Assembly (NCBI RefSeq): GCF_037138995.1
Contig: NZ_JBAXHI010000003.1
Span: 115,881-179,880, forward strand
Direction: 5' to 3'
Source of the DNA: Chlorohelix sp037138995
GTDB taxonomy: Bacteria > Chloroflexota > Chloroflexia > Chloroheliales > Chloroheliaceae
DNA: 64,000 nucleotides
Shown: positions 27,508 through 35,618 of the stretch, in pieces
Layout of the letters: each line of letters opens with the position of its first letter
Position numbering within the stretch: position 1 is the first letter of the stretch
Program-made: the position numbers and the translations under genes
Notes under the pieces: model-generated
The model's input: only the letters and a program-made list of their open reading frames with translations
Databases searched by the model: none
What the model was told of the DNA's origin: nothing

Positions 27508-29179
27508 TAGTGAGTTGGAGATTGCGGCAGAGTTAAAGTTATTGCGTAAAGCCTACGCCGGAAGATTGCCCGGTCGAATGGATGAAATCAACAATTGTTG
27601 GCTTGAGCTTCTCTGCAATAACTGGCGAATGGATTATCTTGCGAACCTACATATGCTGGCACATAAGCTGGCAGGTTCGGGCGCTACTTACGGTTATACG
27701 CAAGTAAGTGATTCGGCTAAAACGCTGGAACAGAAATTAGAATCCCTTATATCTTCCGGTATGACACCCGATAATTCACAAATTCATGAGCTTGATCGGA
27801 ATATACGGAACCTGCATAAGATTATTCAAAATACTTATCGCGCTAATCAATTTGACGATACAATACTAAATTCACCTGAAACGCCTTATCTGAGTTTGGA
27901 TACCCAATTTAGGACGATTATAATTATTGAGCCTGATCCAGAGGAAGCTCAATCGCTTGCTCAACAAATCGGCTATTTTGGTTACGAAGTACATACCTTT
28001 AAGGATATAGAAGAAGCTTCCTTTCTGTTGGAGCAAAGCCGTCCGGTAGCTATTATTACCGATATAATATTTTCTGATGATGATATGTCAGGAATGCAAA
28101 TGGCGGCACAGGTAATTAAAAATAAAGCCCAGGACTCCAAGCTGATTTTTCTTTCCTCGCGTTCGGATATTGCGGCGCGTTTACATGCGGTGCGTGCAGA
28201 TGGGCATGCTTTCTTGACCAAGCCAGTTGATATTACCAGCTTGATTGACCACCTCGACCAATTGACAGGCACGCGCTACAAGGAACCCTATCGGGTGATG
28301 ATTATTGATGATGATGTGGAAGTGGCTAACGCCATTGCTGTAACTCTTAGAACTGCCCCGAACGACCTCTTTGAAACGCTTATTCTTACCAACCCTTTGA
28401 AAATTCTAGCTCCACTTACGGAGTTTAACCCCGATTTGATTTTGCTGGATATGTATATGCCCAGAGTAAAAGGGCAAGAAATTGCCAAGATTATCCGGCA
28501 ACTCGATGCTTTTGTAACAGTTCCAATTGTGTTTCTCTCTGGGGAAAGCGGCGAAGCACGCGAGCTTGAAGCGGTTACCTCTGGCGGGGATGATTTCTTG
28601 AACAAGCGAGTTCCTGCTAATCACCTAATTGATTCTATTAAAGCCAGAATTGATCGTTCACGCTCGGTTCGTTCGCTGATGGTACGTGATGGCTTGACAG
28701 GTTTGCTGAATCACACCAAAACTAAGGAACAACTTGATATTGAGGTTGCACGAACACGTCGCCGTAGCGGTATTCTGTCTATGGCAATGATTGATATTGA
28801 CCACTTCAAATTGGTAAACGATACCTATGGACATCCAACCGGCGACAGGGTTCTTAAAAGCCTCTCCCGCTTATTGCAGCAACGTTTGCGCCGCACCGAT
28901 ATTATTGGACGCTTTGGCGGTGAAGAATTTGCAGTAATTTTACTTGATACCGATGCACAAGAGGCTTTCAAAGTAATTAATGATATTCGCGAAGGTTTCG
29001 CCCAGATTCACCATCAATTTCAAGACCACGAATTCTCGGTTACTTTTAGCTGTGGTATCGCTTCTTTTCCCGAATTCGATGACGCTTCTAGCCTGAACGA
29101 TGCAGCTGATAAAGCCCTGTACGAGGCAAAAGATGACGGGCGAAACAGGGTGCGTATAGCGGAGAAATATCTTTTCTAG
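27497..29179 (+). CDS. HPt-REC-REC-GGDEF diguanylate cyclase
   Basis: The 560-residue protein joins an HPt domain (H56 in AHKLAGSGATYGY), two receivers (D189 in ITDIIFSDDD and D318 in LLDMYMP), and a GGDEF domain (GGEEF at 474-478). An RxxD inhibitory site (465-468) sits five residues before GGEEF, so product feedback is likely. It should make cyclic di-GMP from two GTP. The frame is open from 27461, but GGAGGGAG just before ATG 27497 marks the start. With the upstream kinase this forms a plausible phosphorelay. Confidence 0.9.
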   Translation: MANDSELEIAAELKLLRKAYAGRLPGRMDEINNCWLELLCNNWRMDYLANLHMLAHKLAGSGATYGYTQVSDSAKTLEQKLESLISSGMTPDNSQIHELDRNIRNLHKIIQNTYRANQFDDTILNSPETPYLSLDTQFRTIIIIEPDPEEAQSLAQQIGYFGYEVHTFKDIEEASFLLEQSRPVAIITDIIFSDDDMSGMQMAAQVIKNKAQDSKLIFLSSRSDIAARLHAVRADGHAFLTKPVDITSLIDHLDQLTGTRYKEPYRVMIIDDDVEVANAIAVTLRTAPNDLFETLILTNPLKILAPLTEFNPDLILLDMYMPRVKGQEIAKIIRQLDAFVTVPIVFLSGESGEARELEAVTSGGDDFLNKRVPANHLIDSIKARIDRSRSVRSLMVRDGLTGLLNHTKTKEQLDIEVARTRRRSGILSMAMIDIDHFKLVNDTYGHPTGDRVLKSLSRLLQQRLRRTDIIGRFGGEEFAVILLDTDAQEAFKVINDIREGFAQIHHQFQDHEFSVTFSCGIASFPEFDDASSLNDAADKALYEAKDDGRNRVRIAEKYLF

Positions 29180-29456
29180 TCAGCGTTATTTCCCTACTTT
29201 CCCCAGAACTTGACATAATATTTACTCGTTTCTTCTCTACAATGGTTGTGCGCCGTATGCAACTGGCTATTTTTAGAGAGGATAACTAGAATCAATCATT
29301 GAAGCTTCCAGAGGCTGAAATTTATGGTAGTTCCTCTATATTTTAAAGGACTTTCGCTTGGAATAGGATGAATGAAACTAGATTAGAGACAAAGGGCTTA
29401 AGCCCTTTGCCTGAAATCACCTCTAAAGCGAAAATCCTAGAGTTACTGTAAATAGG
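29180..29456. terminator. Convergent spacer with a palindromic hairpin
   Basis: Between two converging genes, a perfect 20-bp palindrome at 29390-29409 (CAAAGGGCTT then AAGCCCTTTG) could form a hairpin. No long T-run follows on either side, so a terminator role is only likely, not clear. Nothing else was recognised here. Confidence 0.4.
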
Positions 29457-30446
29457 TCAGGCTTGGGCGGTAGCTTTGCTAAGTGCAATTTGCTGCTCTA
29501 CAAACTCGGTAAGGCGTGCATTGAGTTCCTCCGGTTTTTCGTCTTGGGGGCAGTGCGCCGCATCTTTCACTAGATACACCTCCGCCTGCGGAATCAGTTT
29601 TTGCCACTGCGGCAACATAATAGCAGGCTTCATTGAGCGGTCGTATTCACCCCACATAATTAGGGTGGGCAATTTCAGGTCGCCCGGTTTGAGGGGCAAC
29701 TGGAAATTGATGAAATTACGAGTTACCGCAAGATAGGAAAAAGCTGCGCCGGGAGTGCGGAGAGGCGCTCGGAACTGCTCTACCAGTTGCGGAGTCACCT
29801 TCGACTTGTCCCAGTAAGCTTGTTCCAATCCGGCGCGTGCCGCCCATGCAGATGCGCTCATCGCCAGAGCCGCCGCTTCTCCCACCAACGGCGCACTCAG
29901 GGCGTTGAACATCAACATGTCGAAACTGGGGCGTTTTACCTTGCGCTCTTGGTTTAGGGCTTCCACTTCCAACTTGCCCTGATCCGGCAAACCGGAACTA
30001 TCCACCAGTACCAGAGCTTGTACCTGCTCAGGATAATTCAGGGCGCATTGTATCGCTGCCATTCCGCCCATCGAATGCCCTACCAGAATCACGCGCTCTT
30101 CCTCTTTGTGCGCCACCAAAGCGCTAATCTGCTTTGCCCACAGGTTTGCGCTATAGGTTACTTTGCTGCCGGGCAGCTTCTCGCTGTAGCCAAAGCCTAG
30201 CAAATCCAGCCCATACATGCGGTAACGCCCTCGCAAACCTTTGAAAGCCTCGCGCCAGTGTTCGATAGATGCCGCGTAACCGTGAATAAAAACGAGTGCG
30301 GGCTTATCCTTGCTTTGCTGAGCCCACTCGCGCTCTTGCGGGTCGGCGGCATCAGGGCTAGGCAGTGATTCCCAGTAGCGAAACTTGCCGGGCTTCCATG
30401 CCACGAAATGTTCATTTATATAAAGTTTCTCATCTTTGGAAAGCAT
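29457..30446 (-). CDS. Alpha/beta hydrolase
   Basis: The 329-residue protein has the alpha/beta hydrolase fold: oxyanion segment FIHGYAAS, nucleophile S125 in GHSMGG, Asp in WGEYDRS and His in DAAHCPQDEKPEE. The fold contains magnesium-chelatase accessory BchO, epoxide hydrolases, haloperoxidases and lipases; I cannot choose one. GAGG lies just before the ATG. It stands alone on this strand. Confidence 0.85.
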   Translation of the reverse strand: MLSKDEKLYINEHFVAWKPGKFRYWESLPSPDAADPQEREWAQQSKDKPALVFIHGYAASIEHWREAFKGLRGRYRMYGLDLLGFGYSEKLPGSKVTYSANLWAKQISALVAHKEEERVILVGHSMGGMAAIQCALNYPEQVQALVLVDSSGLPDQGKLEVEALNQERKVKRPSFDMLMFNALSAPLVGEAAALAMSASAWAARAGLEQAYWDKSKVTPQLVEQFRAPLRTPGAAFSYLAVTRNFINFQLPLKPGDLKLPTLIMWGEYDRSMKPAIMLPQWQKLIPQAEVYLVKDAAHCPQDEKPEELNARLTEFVEQQIALSKATAQA

Positions 30447-30566
30447 ATGTGTTAACCTCGAATTGTGTAATCAAAAAAAGTACAAGACTCCCCTATTTTA
30501 TACCTTTTATAAGTTTAAGAGATTAAGACAGTTAGAATGTTTGGCAAAGATATAGTTGGTTTTATG

Positions 30567-30595
30567 TTGACACTTTTATGTTTACTTGATAGCAT
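30567..30595 (+). promoter_or_regulatory. Sigma-70 promoter for the Ser/Thr kinase gene
   Basis: TTGACA at 30567-30572 and TAGCAT at 30590-30595 are 17 bases apart. Transcription would start near 30602, leaving a leader of about 130 bases before ATG 30736. Confidence 0.5.
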
Positions 30596-30735
30596 AACTG
30601 CAATATCCAAAAATGAGCGCATGTAGCCGTAAATAACGAGTGTAGCTTCTTGCCTTATAGCTATTTTCGCGCATACATTTTTTATTTATGGGAAACATAC
30701 CTGCCGCAATTGGCTTATGCAGGAGAATAGTTGGG

Positions 30736-33402
30736 ATGATAGGTTTTTTGCTTAAAGAGAGATACCGAATCGTCAACCAGATTGGGGTTGGCGTTACTTC
30801 GACTGTGTTTGAAGCGGATGATATTCAGACTGGTAATAGGGTTGCAATAAAAGTTCTAAAGCCAGAACTAAACCAGAACCTTACCTTTTTGCAACGTTTT
30901 AGACGCGAAACTCGCACTACTCAATCCATCAATAGCCCTTACATTGTCAAGGTTTACGACTACGATATCCAAGATGGACACAATTATATTGTAATGGAAT
31001 TAGTGCGCGGCAAAACTCTGCGCCAGTTGCTGGACGAAAAAAGCCCTTTGCCTATAATCCAGAGCTTGCGCTACACCATCCAGATTCTAGACGGTGCGAC
31101 TGAAGCGCATCGCGCTGGTATCGTGCATCGCGACCTCAAGCCTGCCAATATAATGGTAACTAAGGATGGTACGGTGAAGGTGATGGATTTCGGTATCGCC
31201 AAAGATGCAGCGATGACTTCTATTACCTCGGACGGTTCGGTTATCGGCACACCCTACTATATGTCGCCTGAACAGGTGAAAGGTCTATCGGTAGATTCTC
31301 GCTCGGATGTGTATGCCATCGGCGCAATCCTTTACGAAATGTTGACTGGAACGCCGCCTTTTGAATCGGAGTCCACCTACGCTATCATCACGATGCACAT
31401 TGAGAAGCCGCCTACTCCCTTGAATGTAGTCAATAACAATATCCCAATGCTTCTTAACGCGATGGTATTGAAAGCACTTGCTAAAAGACCGGAAGACCGT
31501 TACCAGAATGCCAGTGAAATGGCTTATGCCTTGCGACTTTATCCCGGTATTACCAGCGAAGCCTCCCGCACCGTAGATGGTCCAACTGTGCCGATACCGC
31601 ATTTGTACATGCCGCATTATCAGGCGCAAACTCCTACGCCGTCCCAGTACCTCCCACCAAGCCAAACACCCCCTTTTGTGCAGGAACTAATCGGCAACGA
31701 CCATACTATCCAACCGGGAATGCAATCGCTGCCGCCTACCCAAAACTATAGCCCTACGCCTTTGCCTTCCGCTTCAAACCCGCCTTATAATATGCCGCTT
31801 CCGCCGCAAAATGCTCAACAAAACCCGCAATCGCATTTTATACAAGAGTTGATTGGCAATGACCATACCATCCAACCGGGAATGCAATCGTCCGCGCAAC
31901 CGCCAATTCCACCCGCGATTCAAGCTTATACTCCTACGCCACCGCCCATTCAAAACTATAATCCAACTCTGCCTCCAAACGGTCAAGCCTTTATTCCGAC
32001 GGCGCCCATGCCGTTGGTGGGCTACAGCCCTACGCCGCCACCGCTGGTAGATTATACTCCTACCCCGCCAGCGCCTATACAAGGTTATAACCAGACTCCA
32101 TTTCCTGCTGCTCAGTCCCCAATGCCAGCGGGAGCGCAATCGCCAATTCCACCCGCGATTCAAGCTTATACTCCTACGCCACCGCCCATGCCAAGAGCGC
32201 AGGGTTATCCTATATCACCCCAAAATAAGAAAAAACATGCTGTTTCTTTGTGGCTGGTTATCATGTTAGGGCTGTTAGCGCTTGTGGGCGCAATCGCGCT
32301 GGTAATTATGCTGGCAACCTCAAATGGCTCTACTACGGTAGCGCAGAATACTACTGCTCTGCCAGCGTCAACTGTTACCACGAGTGCGACCACTGTCGCG
32401 CAATCGGTTACTACTGCGACTACCTCTACGCAAACCGCTTTGGTTGCAACTACTGCTACTGCTAGTCTATTACCTATGCCCGATCCCGATGCTACCGCTT
32501 TTAATGCTGCTTCCGCTGCGTTGCAAGCTAAAGACTGGAAAAAAGCTATTAGCTTGCTGGAAGGGCTTGCTGCTCATAACTTCAGAACGGCTGAGGTAAA
32601 TGATCGTTTGAAAATAGCGTACTGTTCTTACGGACGCGAGCAATTAGGCGTAGCCGACCCATCCGAGCTTCAAGTTCTGCTGGATAAATGCCTTGCCCTT
32701 GACCCGAATAACGCCGATGCAAAAGAGGCATTCGAGCGTATCAAAAACTACCGCGAAGGGGCAATATTCGCTTCGCAAAGTAACTGGGCAGCAGCTATAC
32801 CTCCGTTTGAAAAGGTGTACGCTCTCGATGTGAACTTCCGGGATACAGGTACATTGCTGTTTAACGCTTACCGTCAGTATTTGGGCGCACTTACCGACCT
32901 AAGTAGTTATAACGATGCCTTGCTAGTGTGCGATAAAGCGAGACAAATGACTAACGGCGCCGATTACTCGCAAATTGACGCTTCCTGCAAGCGAGTCCAG
33001 CAATTAGCCGCGCCTACTGTGCCTGCGCCGACACCAAAACGAGCGCCTACTGCTACCCCTCGCACCTGTTTTAGCAATTTCTTTGCTTATAATGTTGGGC
33101 AACCCGGCGTAAACAATGTGGCTGACCTTGGTTCTAGCTCTATCATGGGGTCGGTAATCAACCGCAACAAAGGCGCACTTGCTGGGGCAACTGTGCGCGT
33201 GAGTACGGGTGGTTTTAGTTTTACCACTCAGACCGATGGGGGTGGACACTACCGCATCGGGGGGCTTGGCAAGGGTACATGGAACGTAGTGGTAATCGCT
33301 GCGCCGGGCTACTCCATTTGCACCTCTCTATCGGCAGCAGTCACGGTAAGCGGTGAACCCTCTTTTGTCGCCTCCGCTGATTTCGTAGAATCCGAGCCGT
33401 GA
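30736..33402 (+). CDS. Transmembrane Ser/Thr protein kinase (PknB type) with repeat-rich linker
   Basis: The kinase domain (residues 1-270) looks active: GVGVTSTVF loop, lysine K39 in AIKVLK, HRDLKPAN with D133, DFGIAK and a YYMSPEQ segment. A Pro/Gln-rich linker (about 280-500) holds repeated blocks. One membrane helix sits at about 501-528. Outside the membrane are a Thr/Ala linker, TPR-like helices (about 590-770) and a C-terminal carboxypeptidase-regulatory-like beta domain. The frame opens at ATG 30688 but AGGAG lies 11 bases before ATG 30736, which also fits the family start. The ligand is unknown. Confidence 0.88.
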   Translation: MIGFLLKERYRIVNQIGVGVTSTVFEADDIQTGNRVAIKVLKPELNQNLTFLQRFRRETRTTQSINSPYIVKVYDYDIQDGHNYIVMELVRGKTLRQLLDEKSPLPIIQSLRYTIQILDGATEAHRAGIVHRDLKPANIMVTKDGTVKVMDFGIAKDAAMTSITSDGSVIGTPYYMSPEQVKGLSVDSRSDVYAIGAILYEMLTGTPPFESESTYAIITMHIEKPPTPLNVVNNNIPMLLNAMVLKALAKRPEDRYQNASEMAYALRLYPGITSEASRTVDGPTVPIPHLYMPHYQAQTPTPSQYLPPSQTPPFVQELIGNDHTIQPGMQSLPPTQNYSPTPLPSASNPPYNMPLPPQNAQQNPQSHFIQELIGNDHTIQPGMQSSAQPPIPPAIQAYTPTPPPIQNYNPTLPPNGQAFIPTAPMPLVGYSPTPPPLVDYTPTPPAPIQGYNQTPFPAAQSPMPAGAQSPIPPAIQAYTPTPPPMPRAQGYPISPQNKKKHAVSLWLVIMLGLLALVGAIALVIMLATSNGSTTVAQNTTALPASTVTTSATTVAQSVTTATTSTQTALVATTATASLLPMPDPDATAFNAASAALQAKDWKKAISLLEGLAAHNFRTAEVNDRLKIAYCSYGREQLGVADPSELQVLLDKCLALDPNNADAKEAFERIKNYREGAIFASQSNWAAAIPPFEKVYALDVNFRDTGTLLFNAYRQYLGALTDLSSYNDALLVCDKARQMTNGADYSQIDASCKRVQQLAAPTVPAPTPKRAPTATPRTCFSNFFAYNVGQPGVNNVADLGSSSIMGSVINRNKGALAGATVRVSTGGFSFTTQTDGGGHYRIGGLGKGTWNVVVIAAPGYSICTSLSAAVTVSGEPSFVASADFVESEP
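31901..31949 (+). repeat. 49-bp exact direct repeat, copy 1
   Basis: This stretch in the kinase linker is identical to 32141-32189. It encodes most of PPIPPAIQAYTPTPPP. Confidence 0.9.
32141..32189 (+). repeat. 49-bp exact direct repeat, copy 2
   Basis: This is identical to 31901-31949 and lies 240 bases downstream. Recombination between the copies would delete 80 codons without a frame shift. Confidence 0.9.
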
Positions 33403-33720
33403 TATAAAATACTGGCGTTTGTCTTGACGCAATTTGGGAAAAGTGTATAAGAGGTAGAATCAGGCAAGGGGCATAAAGCTCCTTGTTTTTTGTTTTTACT
33501 GAATCCGCTATTCCGCTCCCTTAGCATATTTAAAAGGCAGAGCATTTCTGAATTGTAGTATAAACTACTAAAAATGAGTGAATTTACTATATAAACTGAT
33601 AAATAAGTCAATTTTTAAAAGCCCAATCGGGTGATTGGCAAATATTTTGTTTCTCAAGAGCAATTCTTTAGCTGGATTCAACACCGAGCGCGTATCTGAA
33701 AAAAACAAAGTGAGGTTAAA
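33403..33720 (+). promoter_or_regulatory. Spacer between the kinase and the DoxX-like gene
   Basis: The 318-base gap has no gene. A TTGACG/TATAAG pair (33424-33429 and 33446-33451, 16-bp spacer) is followed within about 15 bases by the terminator at 33465-33497. No convincing promoter for the downstream gene was recognised. Confidence 0.35.
33465..33497 (+). terminator. Rho-independent terminator after the Ser/Thr kinase
   Basis: CAAGGGGC at 33465-33472 pairs with GCTCCTTG at 33478-33485 (one G-U) around a 5-base loop and is followed by a T-rich run (TTTTTTGTTTTT). Confidence 0.8.
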
Positions 33721-34338
33721 TTGTTTATGCAAACAGGTGCTAAGGTAACATCCCAACAGGATGAAACAATGGTAAAACATGAAATTGAAACCAATTTTGA
33801 AGGAAATATTACACCGGAAATGGTTGAAGACTTCCAGAAAGAAGTTTTTGCTTGGAAAAAAGATTACTTTAAACGCCACCCCATTAAGGGAGCCTTGATT
33901 GTAACTTTCGTGACCTTGCGGATTTTCTACGGCTTGTTTTTTCTATTTGCTTTCAACCAAAAATACTCAAAGCGCTGGATGACTACTGATATTATGCAGA
34001 AACATTTCCGCCAGCGTTATCAAGAATTAAAGCCGAATTCGTTTTCGGCGCGTTATCTGAAGTTTTTTGGCATTCCCTTTTACAAACCAATTGCTTGGGT
34101 TTTGGTGCCTAGCCAATTAATAATTGCGCTGAGTATGGTTTCCGGCACTGCTACAAGGAAAAACGGGGCTTTATCACTTTTTATATTATTGAATATTGCT
34201 GCTGGAGGTTATGGCAATCCTACCTTGCCGCCTTTTATAATCAACGCCATATTTTTGTCGGTATTGCCATCCGGTCAATGGCTGGGATTTGACCAAATAC
34301 TTTGCAAACGATTTCCAAATAATTCTTTGTTCGTTTAA
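33721..34338 (+). CDS. DoxX-like membrane protein
   Basis: The 205-residue protein has a charged N-terminal ~60 residues, then four hydrophobic stretches (near 62-80, 115-135, 140-158 and 165-185). The arrangement of the first helix with RIFYGLFFLFAF, then PIAWVLVPSQLIIALSMVSG and GYGNPTLPPF resembles the DoxX/TQO small-subunit fold. The assignment is tentative. Start TTG 33721 (GAGG five bases before) or ATG 33727. Confidence 0.5.
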   Translation: MFMQTGAKVTSQQDETMVKHEIETNFEGNITPEMVEDFQKEVFAWKKDYFKRHPIKGALIVTFVTLRIFYGLFFLFAFNQKYSKRWMTTDIMQKHFRQRYQELKPNSFSARYLKFFGIPFYKPIAWVLVPSQLIIALSMVSGTATRKNGALSLFILLNIAAGGYGNPTLPPFIINAIFLSVLPSGQWLGFDQILCKRFPNNSLFV

Positions 34339-34381
34339 TTAGGAATTCGCTAGGTTTTGCCGATTATCGAACACCTTATTT

Positions 34382-34441
34382 TCCCAAACACTCCTCCATT
34401 ATTACAATAATAAAGTAGAGATGGAGGCATGTTTGGGATTT
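34382..34441. terminator. Bidirectional hairpin between the DoxX-like and ogt genes
   Basis: TCCCAAACA at 34382-34390 pairs with TGTTTGGGA at 34430-34438, and CCTCCAT at 34393-34399 with ATGGAGG at 34421-34427. T-runs follow on both sides, fitting a two-way terminator for converging genes. Confidence 0.7.
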
Positions 34442-34966
34442 TTACAGGTCTAACATTAGTGGTTTCAAAATGGCGTTTTCGTGCTGAAGTAACCAGCGTT
34501 TGCGCTCAAGTCCGCCCGCATAACCGGTAAGGTTGGCGTTTGCCCCGATTACTCTATGACATGGTATGACTATTGCGATAGGGTTAAGTGAATTTGCCAA
34601 GCCAACTGCACGTGCCGCTCCGGGTTTACCCAATTTTGCCGCCAATTCTCCATAAGAGGCAACTTTCCCTGCTGGTATATCTCGCAACGCTGTCCACACC
34701 GCTTGTTGGAAAGGTGTACCTCCGGGATTAACGAGGATTGAATTAAGACAATTAAAATCTCCTGCTAGATAGGCGCGTAATAAGCTGCTAAAACCGCAGG
34801 GGTCGGAACTTTCTTGAAGATGGGTATTTTCGTAGCGTTGTTGCAACAGTTTGAACATACGCCCCTCGTAACCAGTATAATCCAACGCGCACAAACGGTT
34901 ATTATCCACTACGATTATTATTTCTCCAATTGGAGAATCTATTCGGTCAACCAGTAAATTAGGCAT
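34442..34966 (-). CDS. ogt: Methylated-DNA--protein-cysteine methyltransferase
   Basis: This suicide repair protein removes O6-alkyl groups from guanine onto its own cysteine. The 174-residue sequence has the helix-turn-helix region (FQQAVWTALRDIPAGKVASYGELAAKLGKPGAARAVG in three blocks), the active-site PCHRVI and the C-terminal helix (GGLERKRWLLQHE). Length and motifs fit the Ogt/MGMT family without the Ada regulatory domain. Confidence 0.93.
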   Translation of the reverse strand: MPNLLVDRIDSPIGEIIIVVDNNRLCALDYTGYEGRMFKLLQQRYENTHLQESSDPCGFSSLLRAYLAGDFNCLNSILVNPGGTPFQQAVWTALRDIPAGKVASYGELAAKLGKPGAARAVGLANSLNPIAIVIPCHRVIGANANLTGYAGGLERKRWLLQHENAILKPLMLDL

Positions 34967-35261
34967 TACTCATATCCATACAAAATCAAAGCAAAATAGG
35001 ACGCTTTGGCAGTATAAGCTATTCCTAAATGTTAGTAAAACTAGCTAAGGTTAGTTATAAGTGGCTAAAATAGCTCAAGCCGATTTGGTTTCTAGCCGTT
35101 TCTTTACTTAAATTAGTTATACAATAGCTATAACAGGCTATTTTTACAATATTTTAACCTAGTTTTACGTGGATTTAATCCTGTGAGGTTTAAAATATTA
35201 ATAATTGATAAAAGAATAATTTTATTTAGGGTTTTTTTCCTCTTTATTACTTCCGTTTTGT
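34967..35261. other. AT-rich spacer upstream of the candidate RNA
   Basis: No gene was seen. The region is AT-rich with several near-repeats of the type TAGCTA and TAGTTATA (about 35040-35160). It presumably also holds the ogt promoter on the - strand. Confidence 0.3.
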
Positions 35262-35291
35262 TTGATAAGACGGAGTGCAGAGGCATGATAC
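35262..35291 (+). promoter_or_regulatory. Promoter for the candidate structured RNA
   Basis: TTGATA at 35262-35267 and TGATAC at 35286-35291 are separated by 18 bases. Start would be near 35298. Confidence 0.4.
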
Positions 35292-35297
35292 TGTATG

Positions 35298-35540
35298 CGT
35301 TAGTGGGCAAAGGCAGCCTAAATTAGCGATTTAATTCAAGCTGGCGTAAAGAATCATAGCCTTTCATGTTTAATTTTCCCCTAGGTAATAATACGCCAGT
35401 TTATTAGACATATCTATTTCAGCCTACTTCGGTGTCGAAGCGGGTTGCGTTAGTCCGCCTATCGCAACGGCGCGTTAGGTAAGTTTATCGCCACAATAAT
35501 AAAACAGGGATAGTGCTAACTAGCTATCCCTTTATTTTTG
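35298..35540 (+). ncRNA. Candidate structured small RNA ending in a terminator
   Basis: No protein frame explains this stretch, which can fold extensively. Visible pairs: CTGGCGTA (35341-35348) with TACGCCAG (35392-35399); CTTCG (35427-35431) with CGAAG (35436-35440); GTTGCG with CGCAAC (around 35445-35467); CCTA (35423-35426) with TAGG (35476-35479); GGCG with CGCC. The end is AGGGATAG (35506-35513) with CTATCCCT (35524-35531) and a T-run. GCGTTAG occurs three times (35297, 35447, 35472). It matches no RNA I recognise (not tmRNA, RNase P or SRP RNA); 6S RNA is possible but unproven. Confidence 0.4.
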
Positions 35541-35555
35541 AGCGGTATTTTGCTA

Positions 35556-35587
35556 GAAAATAAAACGAGGAGTTTTATACCCCTCGT
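35556..35587 (-). terminator. Terminator after protoporphyrinogen oxidase
   Basis: ACGAGG at 35565-35570 pairs with CCTCGT at 35582-35587; on the - strand it is followed by TTTTATTTT, as expected at the end of the gene on that strand. Confidence 0.7.
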
Positions 35588-35618
35588 GTTAATCGTTTAT
35601 AAGGCTTGCCTGATACTT

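Noticed and set aside
35298..35540. tmRNA or RNase P RNA identity for the structured RNA
   Set aside because: Neither the conserved tmRNA ends and tag frame nor the RNase P core motifs can be found; only a generic structured RNA is supported.
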